This document shows positions 11,538 to 22,472 of a stretch of 64,000 nt of DNA, in pieces. This DNA comes from Typhlomys cinereus (Eukaryota; Chordata; Mammalia; Rodentia; Platacanthomyidae), in the NCBI GenBank assembly GCA_023101885.1, contig JALPQD010000515.1:62001-126000 (forward strand). Direction: 5' to 3'. The first letter of the stretch is position 1. The number at the start of each line of letters is the position of its first letter. The notes beneath the pieces are model-generated. The model was not told the DNA's origin and searched no databases. It was given only the letters and a program-made list of their open reading frames with translations. Position numbers and translations under genes: made by a program.

Positions 11538-11598
11538 ATCTGTCACAGTTAGGCACAGGTATCAATTTGACAGTTGAGGGTTTGAGCTCTGAGAACCT
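11538..11598 (+). mobile_element. 0.4-kb repeat, copy 2 (left fragment)
   Basis: The first roughly 55 bp of the 0.4-kb unit (gtcacagttaggcacaggtatcaa...gtttgagctctgagaacc), cut by the L1-E insertion. The rest follows at 19492. The interruption duplicated 'agctctgagaacct' (11585-11598) as 'agctctgtgaactt' (19492-19505). Confidence 0.8.
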
Positions 11599-12049
11599 TT
11601 TTTTTTTTTAACATTTTTTATTATCTCTGCTCATACAAACTTAATAGGTACACCGGTTCCCTCCCTCCCTCCTCCTCCCCCCGACCCCTCTGCTCACCCT
11701 CCCTTGACCCCTCCCTCCCCAACCTCCAGTGCCTCCCCTCCCCCAATCCCCAGAGAATCCTTTAATGTGCATGCCAAACTCTCCTCTGGGTCCTCCTCTC
11801 CGATGACATACAAGGACCCAGCGGCATTTCCCTGAACCCTTTCCATTGTTCCCCTTAAGCATAGGAACACTATTTTGGCTGTCAATCCCTTGCCTCCAAG
11901 GATCTTGGTGCTTTTAGCATATGCTAGACTTTGTGGGGTCAATAGTGTGTTGGACATTGTGCAAGGCATGCAAAGTCCAATCATGATTGCTTCAGCCCTA
12001 ACTTGTATGGAGTATCTTGCATATCATTGCTCCTCCCATCCTTGCGCTC
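11599..12049 (-). mobile_element. L1-E, 3'UTR end
   Basis: Poly(A) side (T-run at 11599-11608), then the complement of an L1 3'UTR up to 'catccttgcgctctt'. The text then jumps to the poly(A) side of L1-D. Flanking duplications at 11585-11598 and 19492-19505 tie this end to the L1 5' leader at 18716-19491, so both are parts of one L1 insertion whose middle is missing. Confidence 0.75.
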
Positions 12050-13112
12050 TTTTTTATTTTTAATACATTTTTATTATTATTTCAGCTCATACAAACTTAA
12101 TAGGTACACCAGTTCCCTCCCTCTCTCCTCCTCCCCCCGAACCCCCTTCTTCCCCTCCCCTCATCCCTCCCTCCCCATCCCCCCCGTGCCTCCCGCCCCA
12201 ATTCCCAGAGTCCTTTCTTGTGCATGCCTGACTCTCCTCTGGGCCCTCCTCTCCGATGACATACAAGGACTCAGTGGCATTTCCCTGTGTTCCGCTTAAG
12301 CATAGGAACACTACTGTGGCTGTCAATCCCTTGCCTCCAAGGATCTTGGTGCCTTTGGCAGATGCTAGACTTTGTGAGGTCAATAGTGTGTTGGACATTG
12401 CGCAGGGCATGCAATGTCCAATTATGATTGCTTCGGCCCTAACTTGTGTGGAGTATCTTGCAAATCATTGCTCCTCCCATCCTTTTGCTCTTACACTCTT
12501 ACCGCCTCCTCTTCTGCAAATGTCCCTGAGCTTCAGGATGGGGAGAGATTAGTCTGGCCTAGTTCTAGGTGGTTGATATAGAGTCTCTGAAGTTCTGGAT
12601 AGTGGTTTGTTGATTTTCTTTTGCAGTTTTGTTGCTCCTGCAATGCCCTTCACTCCATGGTGATGGGCACTGTATGTCACCCCCTGGCCAGAGACAGAAA
12701 GCTGTTAAACTGGAGTCTTATTATAAGAGCACATTCAAGGGTAGATGTAATACTTATACCCAAAAGTGGAATCACAGGGTCATATGGCATTTGGCAATGG
12801 GAGGGGTCAATCACCCATTTGCAAAATGGTTACTTTTTAATCTGCCGGACTATATGCCCTCCCCTTCTGGTGAGTTCATACCCCCTTAGTTGTAAATGAT
12901 CAGGAACGAATGTCTGTGAACTTAACCAGGGGTCATATTACTTTCTTGCAGTCCTTGATGGAGGCCTATTTTCTCTGCTGTAACATGGTCCCCTCTCTTT
13001 TTGTTTCTGGTGTGGCCCTCCTACCATATCCCTCCTGTTCATACTGCTTGCAATTACAGTATTACAGAGATTTATTGTCGAGTGTCTCTAGGTGGGCTGG
13101 GTGGGTTTGGTA

Positions 13113-16100
13113 CTAGGAGCCACCTATTAGGGAGTACATACAGTACTTAATTTTCTGGGTCTGGGATACTTCACTCAATATAATTGTTTCTAATGACATC
13201 CATTTCCCAGCAAATTGCAGTAATTCATCATTTTTGATGGCTGAGTAGTACTCCATTGAATAGATGTACCACTTTTTCCTTATCCACTCGTCAATTCTTG
13301 GACATTTGGGTCGATTCCATGTCTTTGCTATTGTAAACAGTGCTGCTATGAACATGGTTGTGCTTGTGCTATGAGGCGAACCTCTGCTGCATGGGGGGTT
13401 ATTCCCAAAAGTGGAATCCCAGGATCATATGGCATTTCAATCCTTAATTTCTTTAAGAATCTCCAGATGGCTCGCCAGAGTGGCTGTATGAGCCTGCACT
13501 CCCACCAGCAATGTAGGAGAGTTCCCCTCTCTCCACATCCTCTCCAGCATTTGTTGTTGTTCGTATTGTGGATTTTTGCCATCCTGACCGGGGTAAGATG
13601 ATATCTCAGGGAAGTTTCGATTTGCATTTCCCTGATGGTTAAGGATGTGGAGCATTTTTTAAGATATTTGTTAGGCATTTTAATTTCATTCCTGGTAAAG
13701 TTTCTTTTAAGTTCCAGGGCCCATTTTTTAATTGGGCCATTAGTTTCCTTGGTGTTCAGTTTTCTAATTTTTTGTGCACTCTGGATAATAAAGCTCTATC
13801 AGATATGTGGTAAGTAAAGATTTTCTCCCATTCTGTGGGTGGCCTTTGTGCTCGTGTTACAATCTCTTTATCTGAACAGAAGCTCTTTAATTTCACAAGA
13901 TCTCATCTGTTGAGAGTTGGTAGCAGTGACTGTGCTATTGGATGTCTGTTTAGGAAATGTTGGCCTAGTCCAATCAGCTCAAAGGAGTTCCCTACCCTTT
14001 CAACTAGGGTTTTTATAGTCTCTGGCCTTATATCTAGGTCCTTGATACATTTGGAATTAAATCTTGTACATGGTGACAAGTACTGGTCCATTTTTAATCT
14101 TCTGCATGTGGAGATCCAGTTTTGCCAGCACCATTTGTTGAAGATACTGTTCTTTTTCCATTGGATTTTTTGGGCCTCTTTGTCAAAGATCAAATGGCTG
14201 TAGTTGTGTGGGCTTATATCTGGGTCTTCAACCTTTATCCATTGATCTGTGTGTCTATTTTGGAACCAGTACCAGGCTGTTTTTATAACTATAGATTTGT
14301 AGTATACACTAAGGTTTGGTATGGTGAGACCTCCAGCAGTGTTTTTGTTACTCAGGATTGTCTTTGCTATCCTGGGTCTTTTGTGCCTCCATATGAATTT
14401 TGAGATTGTTTGGTCAACCTCTTTGAAGAATTGCTTTGGGATGTTAATTGGTATAGCATTGAATTTGTATATTGCCTTTGGTAGGATGGATTGCCTTTTT
14501 ACGATGTTGATTCTGCCAATCCAGGAATACGGGAAGTCTTTCCACCTTCTGGTGTCTTCTGCAATTTCTTTCTTTAGGGTTTTAAAGTTTTCATTGTAAA
14601 GGTCTCTTACCTCCTTGGTTAGGTTTATACCAAGGTATTTCATTTTTTTAGGGGCTATAGTTAATGGGATTGTTTCTCTCAGGGATTTTTCATTTCTTTC
14701 ATTCTGGGCATATAGGAAGGCCTCTGATTTTTGCACATTTATTTTGTATCCTGCCACCCTGCTGAACTTCTCAATTAGTTCCAGGAGCTTCCTGGTGGAG
14801 TTTTTGGGATCACTCAGGTATAAGATCATGTCATCTGCAAATAGGGACAGCTTGACTTCTTCCTTGCCAATTTGAATCCCTCTTATGTCCCTTTCTTGTC
14901 TTATGGCTTCAGCTAAGACTTCAAGTACAATATTGAATAGAAGTGGTGAGAGTGGACAGCCTTGTCTAGTTCCTGATCAAAGTGGGAATGCTTCCCATTG
15001 TTCCCCATTGAGCATAATCCTTGCTGTGGGCTTGTTGTATACAGCTTTTATTATATTGATAAAGGTTCCTTCCATTCCTACCATCTCTAGCGTTTTGATC
15101 ATAAAAGGCTGTTGGATCCTGTCAAAAGCTTTTTCTGCATCTATCGAGAGTATCATGTGGTCTTGGACTTTGGACTGGTTTTACATGATGAATTACATTT
15201 ATTGATTTGCGTATGTTGAACCAAACTTGTGTGCCTGGGATGAAGCCTACTTGGTCCCCATGAATGATCTTTTTAATGTGTTTTTGAATCCGATTTGCTA
15301 AGACTTTGTTGAGAATCTTTGCGTCTGTGTTCATCACAGAGATCGGCCTATAGTTTTCTTTTTTAAGTGAATCTTTATTAGGTTTTGTGATTAAAACGAT
15401 ATTAGCTTCATAGAAGGAATTTGGTAGTGTTCCTTCCTTTGCTAATTGATGGAACAGTTTAAGGAGTATTGGTGTTATTAACTCCTTAAATGTCTGGTAG
15501 AACTCTGTGCTGAATCCATCTGGTCCAGGACATTTTTTGGTGGGAAGATTCGAGATTACTTCCTCAATTTCTTTATATATTATAGGACTATTTAAATAAT
15601 TCACAACTTCCTGATTCAATTTAGGACAGGTTGTGTTTACTTAGGAATTCATCCATCTCTTTTGTGTTGTCAAACTTCACAGAGTATAAGTTTTTGAAAT
15701 ATGATGTTATAATTCTCTGGATTTCTTGGGTATCAGTAGTGATAACTCCATGTTCATTTCTAATTTTGTTATTTGGGTTTTCTCTGTCCTGCTTTTGGTT
15801 AATTTAGCTAGGGGTGTATCAATCTTATTGATTTTTTTCAAAGAACCAGCTTTTTAAAACATTTTTTCAAGTTTTTTAATTATTATTTATTCAACTGTGC
15901 GCATGTGCGCGCGTATGTGTGCACGCACCTGTGCGTGTCTGTGTGTGTGTGTGTCTGTGTGTGTGTGTGTCTGTGTGTGTGTTTGTGTCTGTGTATGTGT
16001 AGAACCACAGACGAACCCGAGAACCACAGACGAACCCGAGAACCACCATGGACGCCTCCACCTCCTTCTGCCCTGGGATTCACAGGCTCCGCCCCACCAG

Positions 16101-17326
16101 TACCAGAAGCACAGGCCGCCCCAGCTTCAGTCTGGCGACTACAAGTGGGATCTGGAATCCAAACTCAGGACCTTCTGCCTGCAAGGCGGAGGCTTAACCT
16201 GAGCCACTTCTCCAACCCTAAGAACGAGCTTTTTGACTGGTTGATTTTTTCTATCGTTTTCTTAATCTCGATTTCAGAAATTTCAGATATTTCTCCCCTT
16301 ATTTTGCTAATCTCCTCTCTTCTACTACTTTTGGGATCAGATTGCTCTAGTTTCTCTAAAGCCTTAAGCTGCATTGTTAAGTTGTTTATTTCTGATGTTT
16401 CCATTTTTTTGATATAGGCATTAAGAGCTATGAACTTACCTCTTAGAACAGCTTTCATTGTGTCCCAGAGATTTTGGTAAGCTGTATTTTCATTATCATT
16501 CGCTTTCAGGAAATCTTGAGTTTCCTTTTTAATTTCTTCCTGAATCCAGTTCTCATTCAGCATCATATTGTTAAATTTCCAGGAGTTAGTGTATTTTCTC
16601 TTGTTTGTTGTGTTGTGGATGTCCAGCCTTAGGCCGTGGTGGTCTGATAGGGCACAGGTTAGAATTTCAACTTTTTGTATATGTGTAGATTCGTTTTGTG
16701 GCCCAATATGTGATCTATTTTGGAGAAAGTTCCGTGTGCTGCTGAGAAAAATGTGTATTCTTTGGTGCGTGGATGAAAAGTTCGATAGAGATCTGTAAGG
16801 TCCATTTCTTTAAGGGTTTGATTAAGTTCCAAAGTGTCTCTGTTAAGCTTTTGACCTGTTGATGTATCCCATGTTGAGAGGGCTGTGTTGAAGTCCCCAA
16901 GAATTATCGTTTGGGGTTGATTTCTTGCTTTAGACACTGTAGCGTTTTCTTAATGAATGCGGAGGGGCCCGTTTTGGGTGCATATATGTTCAGTATTGTG
17001 AAGTCTTCCTGGTGAGTTGTACCTATGACTAAAATGTAGTATTCATCTGTGTCTCTTATAATTTTCTTTGGTTTGAAGTCCACTTTGTCTGATATCATAA
17101 TGGCTACCTCTGCCTGTTTTCTGCTTCCATTAGCTTGTAGAATTGTTCACCAGCCTCTTATTTTTAGGGCATGCCTATCTTTTATGGTGAGATGGGTTTC
17201 CTGCAGGCAGCAAATTGATGGATTGTGATTTTTAATCCAAATTTGTAATCTGTGTCTCTTGATCGGTGAGTTAATTCCATTAACATTTAGTGTTATAATG
17301 GAGAAACTATTTTTGATTCCAGACAT
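13113..17326 (-). pseudogene. L1-D ORF2 (EN/RT), inactivated
   Basis: ORF2p normally nicks target DNA with an APE-like endonuclease and reverse-transcribes L1 RNA at the nick. The ATG is at 17326-17324. The EN domain has a TGA in place of a serine codon at 17149-17147. EN text resumes ('IILGDFNTALS') at 16937. The N-terminal RT region (15122-15619) has [15 protein letters not shown]. 13903-14829 is open from just after the RT catalytic motif (starting MILYLSD). The C-terminal knuckle [18 protein letters not shown] lies in 13346-13678. Several frameshifts and a 364-bp SINE (15856-16219) interrupt it. Confidence 0.9.
15856..16219 (-). mobile_element. tRNA-headed SINE, copy 3, inside L1-D ORF2
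   Basis: Same SINE family as at 8.1 and 8.5 kb. It is flanked by aagaaccagcttttt (15841-15855) and aagaacgagcttttt (16220-16234), a 15-bp TSD with one mismatch that is L1 ORF2 text. The body contains a private tandem duplication of 'agaaccacagacgaacccg' near 16001-16040. The tail is (TG)n mixed with 'tgtctgtg'. This is the innermost level of the nest. Confidence 0.92.
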
Positions 17327-17376
17327 TTATTATGTTTAGTAGTTTTTATAAGTATATTGCTTCGCCTTTAATGGTA

Positions 17377-18441
17377 TTATACTTGCCTTCTGTTCTCCTG
17401 GATATGCCTGTTTTTTTCTTCATGCTTGAGTATCATTTCTAGCATTTTTTGAAGGCCTGGTTTGGTGGACATGTATCCCTTCAAGTTGTCTTTGTGCTGG
17501 AAGATTTTTCTTTCTCCCTCGATCATGACGGATAGTTTTGCAGGGTAAATCAGCCTGGGTTGACATTTTTGCTCATTCAATACTTGAAGTATGTCTCTCC
17601 AAGCTCTTCTTGCTTTTACTGTTTCGACTGAGAGGTCATTTGTTATTTTAATAGGTTTACCTTTAAAAGTGACTTGTTTTTTCTCCCTTGAAGCTCTCAG
17701 CACCAGTTCTTTATCTTGAACGTGGAGTGTTTTGACTATTATTTGCCATGGCGAACTTCTGTTTTGGTCATATCTGTTTGGGGTGCGGAATGCCTCTTGT
17801 ATATGGATGGGCCTCTCTTTTTTTAGATGAGGAAAGTTTTCCTTGATGATCGTTTGAAAAATTTCCTCATGTGTGGTATTTTGAGATTCTTGCTCTGGTA
17901 TTCCATGAATACGCATGTTAGGCTTCTCCAGGGTGTCCCATATCTCCTGGATATTTCTCTCAAGTATCTTTTTGGCTTTAACAACCTCTTCCATTGAGCT
18001 TGTTAATACTCCTACTTTATCTTCAAGGTCTGAAATTCTGTTTTCTGCTTTGTTAATTCAACTGATAAAACTCTCTGTGGAGTTCTGGGTTGAAGATAAC
18101 TTGTCTTTTAGTTCAGTTTTAAACTCTGCTTGAGTCTGCTTTAACTGCTCTATGCCAGTTTTTGTTTCTTGCACGGTTTTTCTCAACTCCTCCAAGTGTC
18201 TGTTGTGTTCCTCTTCAAAGCGATTGATTCGATTATGTAATTCCTCCCAGATTTCCTTTTTCATAGTATTGAACATGGTAATGATCATATTTTGAAAGTC
18301 ATTATCCTGGGTCAGGCTTTCTTGGCCATTTTCCGTGGGTTTGTTCTGGTTGGAGTCTAACATTATGGGATTAATTCCTTCAGTGGGAGATTTGTTTACT
18401 TGAGTGTTGTTTCTCATGGATTTGCACTTTGACTTTGGCAT
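17377..18441 (-). pseudogene. L1-D ORF1, one premature stop
   Basis: The same 355-codon frame as the intact ORF1 at 43660-44724. Start MPKSKCKSMRNN at 18441. A coiled-coil region with heptads (EELHNRINRFEEEHNRHLEE) and the RNA-binding and C-terminal parts (IYPAKLSVMIEGE, MSTKPGLQKMLEM) are present. Codons before and after are in the same frame, and the only stop is a TGA at 18060-18058 where other copies have an arginine codon. ORF1p is the trimeric nucleic-acid chaperone of the L1 particle. Confidence 0.9.
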
Positions 18442-18484
18442 TGTCGTTTTAACTCTTAAGATGTTCTTTCAATTTCTATTTGTT

Positions 18485-18715
18485 TTTCACTAAACTGAAT
18501 TATTTGGCCTGGGGTTCTGAGGGTGGGCAGGGACGGAGCTTACCTAGGTCGTGGTGAGTCCAGGCTGGACCACGCGCAACCCAGGTGGTGGAGTGGGGGA
18601 AGGGAGGATGGGGCTTCGGCGGGGAGGTATTTAACCTGGGGGAGCTGGAGCAGGGCCGGGCACAGAGGAAGTGTCCTCCTCCTCCCAGGCCCTGCGTGGC
18701 TCCGGCTCTGTTTCA
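18485..18715 (-). promoter_or_regulatory. L1-D 5'UTR, single GC-rich monomer
   Basis: A single, truncated copy of the monomer type that is tandemly repeated in L1-A. Conserved points are a splice-donor-like 'cctaggtaagc' (complement of 18540-18550), a TATA-like 'ggttaaata' (complement of 18628-18636) and GC-rich flanks. It ends at 'ggctccggct' before L1-E ORF1 text begins. One monomer would be the minimum promoter by analogy with mouse L1. Confidence 0.75.
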
Positions 18716-19491
18716 TAGTATTAATCATGGTAATGATCATACTTTGAAAGTTGTTGTCTTGGGTCTGGCTTTCTTGGCTATTTTCTGTGAATTTGTTCTG
18801 GTTGGAATCCATCCTTAAAGGGTTGATTCTTTCAGTGGGAGATTGGTCTCCTTGGGTTTTTATTTTTCATATATCTGCACTTTGACTTGGACATTGTTGT
18901 TTTGTCTTCTAGGGCTTTTCAGTTTCTGTGTGTTTTTGACTGAACTGATTTAGTTGGTATTACTACACTTGGGCAGTTGTTACTAGTGCTTGCCTTGGGG
19001 TTGGGTATGTTTGTCTTTTGTTATTGTTATTTCCTATTTGAGGCTATTAGGCTGTTAGTACATCAGTTAAATCAGGTTAAGTAGACAGGAGGTGAATTTT
19101 AGTATAGTAGTGCACTTTTATGATGTAGTATTTTGGTGATATGTGAGAGTGAGTGGTGTATTCCCTGGAGTTGTATATGTTTTTGTGGTGGCTGTATGGA
19201 AAGGTTAATCTACAGTGATTAATATTAGAAAGGAACAGTAAGGTGAAAAGAAAAAATAAGGGAGGTTTACTTATCTTTGGGCTGGATGTGAAGAATCTCT
19301 CCCATGTGATAGGATGATTGTAGAGGTTTTCAGATGTATGGCCTTTGACCCTTAGAACTTTTCTTGAGTTTTCTTTGGGCTCTATTGAATTCTGAGTAGC
19401 AGTGTAGACCACTTGTGTGGGTCTCCTTGGGATGGTGGCACGGACAGGAAGGAGAAAGGGGGCTGGCATCCCGGGGGCGCAGCCAGGCCAA
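18716..19491 (-). mobile_element. L1-E, ORF1 start and non-monomer 5' leader
   Basis: The complement begins at 19491 with a GC-rich cap (19430-19491), runs through the same leader as L1-S ('ctactcagaattcaatagag', 'ccaaagataagtaaac'), and enters ORF1 (about 18716-18890, MIITMINTMK and DSNQNK). It matches L1-S, not the monomer families, so it is a different 5'UTR type. The right end is fixed by the duplication with 11585-11598. Confidence 0.8.
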
Positions 19492-19868
19492 AGCTCTGTG
19501 AACTTATGTAGAGAGTTAATGGTTGAGTTAAGCCCAGAGCAAACATTTAGGAGATTGTCTAGCTGATGGGGAAGGATTTGGTGGATGGGATTTGGCCCTG
19601 GAATAAAATACAGAAAGCAGATTAAGAAAGTTGGCATTCTTGTGTACATTGACCAGACTTGCTAGTCTGACAAGTAAGGATTGTCCCTCTCTCAGCCATT
19701 TTGTAGAGATGGTGTGGTTAATTTCCTCAGCCCTGGTGTTGGTATGAGCTCTCCTGTCAAACTGGACTGAGAACCGTAACCAGACAATTTTAAGAAAATA
19801 AACCCTTTGTTCCCTTAAGCCATTTGATGGTGATTTATCAGCAACCATGCAGGTGAACTGCAACACAA
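19492..19868 (+). mobile_element. 0.4-kb repeat, copy 2 (right fragment)
   Basis: Continuation of the unit started at 11538: 'gagagttaatggttgagttaagcccagag', 'gattgtctagctgatgggg', 'aataaaccctttgttcccttaag', 'catttgatggtgatttatcagcaacc', ending 'gaactgcaac'. The word 'acaatct' occurs just before the left fragment and just after this one, giving a short target duplication. Confidence 0.8.
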
Positions 19869-20060
19869 TCTTACAGCCTCCTCTTCGAGATTTCCTGAGC
19901 CTTATGATGGGGAGATTTGATTGGGCTGATTCCTGCTGAACATTTTAGCGTCACTGGTACTCTACAGCTCTGATTATTTGTTGTTGTCTATTTCACTGCT
20001 CTTCTGTTGCACTAGGCTGTGTCTTGCTAGGTTGTTGAGATCTTTTCTAAAGACAAAATG
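19869..20060 (-). mobile_element. Old L1 3'UTR, outer shell (right part)
   Basis: Continuation of the L1 3'UTR broken at 11537: 'cttacagcctcctcttcgagatttcctgagc', 'gatggggagatttgattgggctgattc', 'gcactaggctgtgtc'. Decayed. Confidence 0.65.
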
Positions 20061-20470
20061 AGATGTTTAGATGGAGGTTTTTTATATCATGTGTTTGCTG
20101 TTAGTAAGACAGAATTTGCTCTACACGCTCAAAAAGAATTGGAGGCAGAGAAAATTCAGCACCCTGGATAGCTCATGGAACATTTGCATGTTCAGTTCAG
20201 GGGCAAGAAACTTTTATCCCGAGAACTGGTTGTTTAAGACAATCCTATTACTAGCGTATTCTTGCCTTTTGTACAAGTCTTTCCCTGAAGCTATGGACCC
20301 AACCTCATATTTTCAAGTTTTTCTTTGAACAATGAGCCCCATATAATAGCTGCATAGAAGTAAAGCAAAAGCAAACTCAGCATCATTGCAGGAATTTATC
20401 ATAATTTCCAAAGCCAAACACAAGACACAATATTTTGTTTTAACTAGAGCTATCTAGACATCATTAGCTA
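20061..20470. other. No recognisable gene or repeat
   Basis: About 400 bp of AT-rich sequence with no supported ORF, RNA gene or identifiable repeat. Confidence 0.5.
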
Positions 20471-20474
20471 TTCT

Positions 20475-20690
20475 TTTTTTAAAAAAATATTTGTTATTTA
20501 AGAGAGGGTGGGGCAGTCAGAGAGAGAGATGGCACTTATGCCACAATACACAGGAACACGTTAAAGGACAACTTTTGAAAGTCAAATCTGCCCTTCCACC
20601 ATGCAGTCTTCTGGGGATCAAACTTAGGTTGCCAAGTTTTCAAGCAGGTGCCTTATCCACTGAGCTCTCTCTCCTACCTCATAATTAGGT
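20475..20690 (-). mobile_element. tRNA-derived SINE of a second type, old
   Basis: The complement starts with 'gagagagagctcagtggataaggcac' (A-box-like) and 'aagtttgatccccag' (B-box-like) about 35 nt later. It continues into a body and ends at an A/T-rich tail (20473-20500). It differs from the TG-tailed family and no clear TSD was found, so it is older. Confidence 0.6.
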
Positions 20691-20765
20691 GTCCATTGCA
20701 GGGGCAGGTTAGATGGCCACTTCCCATTAGTTGTTCATCCCTCTGCCTGCATGGTTTGTCTATTG

Positions 20766-20786
20766 GGACATGTCCGGGGCATGTCC
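20766..20786. promoter_or_regulatory. Consensus p53-type response element
   Basis: Two decamers, GGACATGTCC (20766-20775) and GGGCATGTCC (20777-20786), separated by one base. Both fit RRRCWWGYYY at all ten positions with CATG cores. No gene is recognised nearby, so a role is inferred only from the motif. Confidence 0.6.
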
Positions 20787-20889
20787 CAATTTTTTCAGGC
20801 TTGTCTGTAGCCGGACCTTGGACCTCCGGAGGATTCAGGAGCCCAGGCTAGGGCCTCCCTGAATCGATAGTGCCACAGTGCACCTCTTA

Positions 20890-21260
20890 ATTAAAACATT
20901 CCTCTCCAGAGGGAGGAGAAAGGGTCATAAGACTTAGTAAATAAATAAAATGTACAAGACACAGAAAGTAAAATAAACTTAGTAGGCTCTGGAAGTTCCT
21001 GAAACTTAGAGCACACATAAGATCCAGCCCCAAGGTTATGTAAACAGTAATATTTCTGAGAAGAAGAGGTTCCTACTAGTGGCCTACAGATTTCATGATT
21101 TGTTCATTTAGGGTAGCTGCCTTTGAGTCACCCCTGCTCCTGTGAATAATATCTTAGCTATGCTCATTTAAATAAACTCACTAACTCACTGGTTCACCAT
21201 ACTAGACTTGGATAGGATGAAGGTTACTTTTTTCTGTCATTGAATCTTATCTGAGGGGGA
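20890..21260. other. No recognisable gene or repeat
   Basis: No ORF, RNA gene or family-level repeat could be supported in this stretch. Confidence 0.5.
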
Positions 21261-21685
21261 TAGGCATTTTTATTTTAATTTACTTATTTATAAACAAAAT
21301 GGGTTAATGTCTTTGCCCTGACTTCCTCTCCACCTACTTCCTTCCTCTCCCATTTTCCCTATCCACACATCCTTCTCCCACCCTGCCTCCCTTCACCACC
21401 CTGCTCTGTCTCCCCCCACCTCCCCACCCTCTGCTTGTGTGTATCATAGATTCTCTTTGAGGTGCCTGTGTTGGTAAGCAAGTCAGAGTTCTGTTGAATT
21501 TTATGTGGTTCTTTGGTGAGTAAAGTCATATATGAGGAGGTCCCTCTTTCCTTGTCCAGAACCTGGCCCTGAAATACTCTTTGAAAGCACTTGTTTCTTC
21601 TAAGACCTTAGTTAATCCTTGGAGGAATGTTGATAAGCTGGCTATTGTGTAAATCTGGTGGTAAAAGTTCTCATCACAGTTTACA
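21261..21685 (-). mobile_element. Old L1 3'UTR (left part)
   Basis: T-rich 3' end followed by a CT-rich tract (21325-21430) and decayed 3'UTR text up to 'cacagtttacagc', where the 0.4-kb repeat starts. It resumes at 22108. Confidence 0.65.
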
Positions 21686-22107
21686 GCTGTCATAGTTAGG
21701 CACAGGTGTCAACTTGATAGTTGAGGGTTTGGGCTCTGGGCACATTTGTAGAGAATTAGTGGTTGAGTTAAGCCCAGAGTGAACCTGAAGGAGATTGTCT
21801 AGCTGATGAGGCAGACCCAGCCCAGGGTGGATCAGACTAGGCCCTGAACAGGTGAATAAAATACAGAGAGCTGGTTGAGGAAGTTGGCATCTTTTTGTAC
21901 ACTTGGCCAGACATGCTGGTTTGGCAAATAAGGGTCATGCCTCCCTTAGCCATTATGTAGATATGCTGTGCCAGTTCCTTTGGCCCTGGTGCTGGTACAT
22001 GCTCTCCCATCAAGCTGGACTGAAAACTGTAACTGGACTGTCATAAGGAAATAAACCCCTTGTTTCCTTAAGCCGTTTGATGGTCATTTATCAGCAACCA
22101 CGCAGGC
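21686..22107 (+). mobile_element. 0.4-kb repeat, copy 3 (complete)
   Basis: The best preserved copy: tgtcatagttaggcacaggt at the start, 'gattgtctagctgatgagg', an internal 'ggaaataaaccccttgtttcc', and 'catttatcagcaaccacgcagg' near the end. 'acagc' flanks both sides. No ORF longer than about 60 codons is present. Adding the 10-bp imperfect terminal inverted repeat, it behaves like a small non-autonomous transposon. Confidence 0.75.
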
Positions 22108-22472
22108 GAACTCAACAACAGCATTCACTTGATCTCTCTTGATCTCTCTTTTCCCACTAAAAAAACTTGCCATTTTTTTCTTCCCATACCACCTATTAAG
22201 ACTTATCGCCTTGATTCCCTTCCCTTATGGACTTTTCATTGATAGTGTCTTATTTATTTACCTGTGTTCCTTTGTCTCCATTCTCTTGGGGTGTCTTTCC
22301 CCTACCCCCAAGTTATGTTCTTAGGCAGTTATAGTGGATATTATAGAAATATCCCTTGAGTGTATTTGAGGACCTAGTACTAGGTTCCACTTATAAAGGA
22401 GAATATGCAAAGTCTGTCTTTCTGTGTCTAGGATACTTTGCTCAGTATAACTTCTTCCACCTCCATCCATCT
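22108..22472 (-). mobile_element. Old L1 3'UTR / ORF2 end (right part)
   Basis: Continuation of the L1 interrupted by the 0.4-kb repeat. 22390-22470 corresponds to the very end of ORF2 (complement of the GKWMEL...SEVS region). At 22473 the sequence turns back on itself as an inverted copy. Confidence 0.65.

Larger units (their letters stand above)
12050..18715 (-). mobile_element. L1-D, near full-length L1 with one promoter monomer
   Basis: Complete order on the minus strand: 5' monomer (18485-18715), ORF1 (17377-18441), ORF2 (13113-17326), 3'UTR (12050-13112). Both ORFs are damaged, and a SINE sits in ORF2. No TSD longer than about 5 bp (gctct) is visible. The left neighbour is L1-E 3'UTR and the right neighbour is L1-E ORF1, so about 4-5 kb of L1-E is absent where L1-D sits. 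It shares subfamily marks with the L1-B half of the 37-45 kb chimera ([18 protein letters not shown], a monomer of the same type). Confidence 0.88.
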
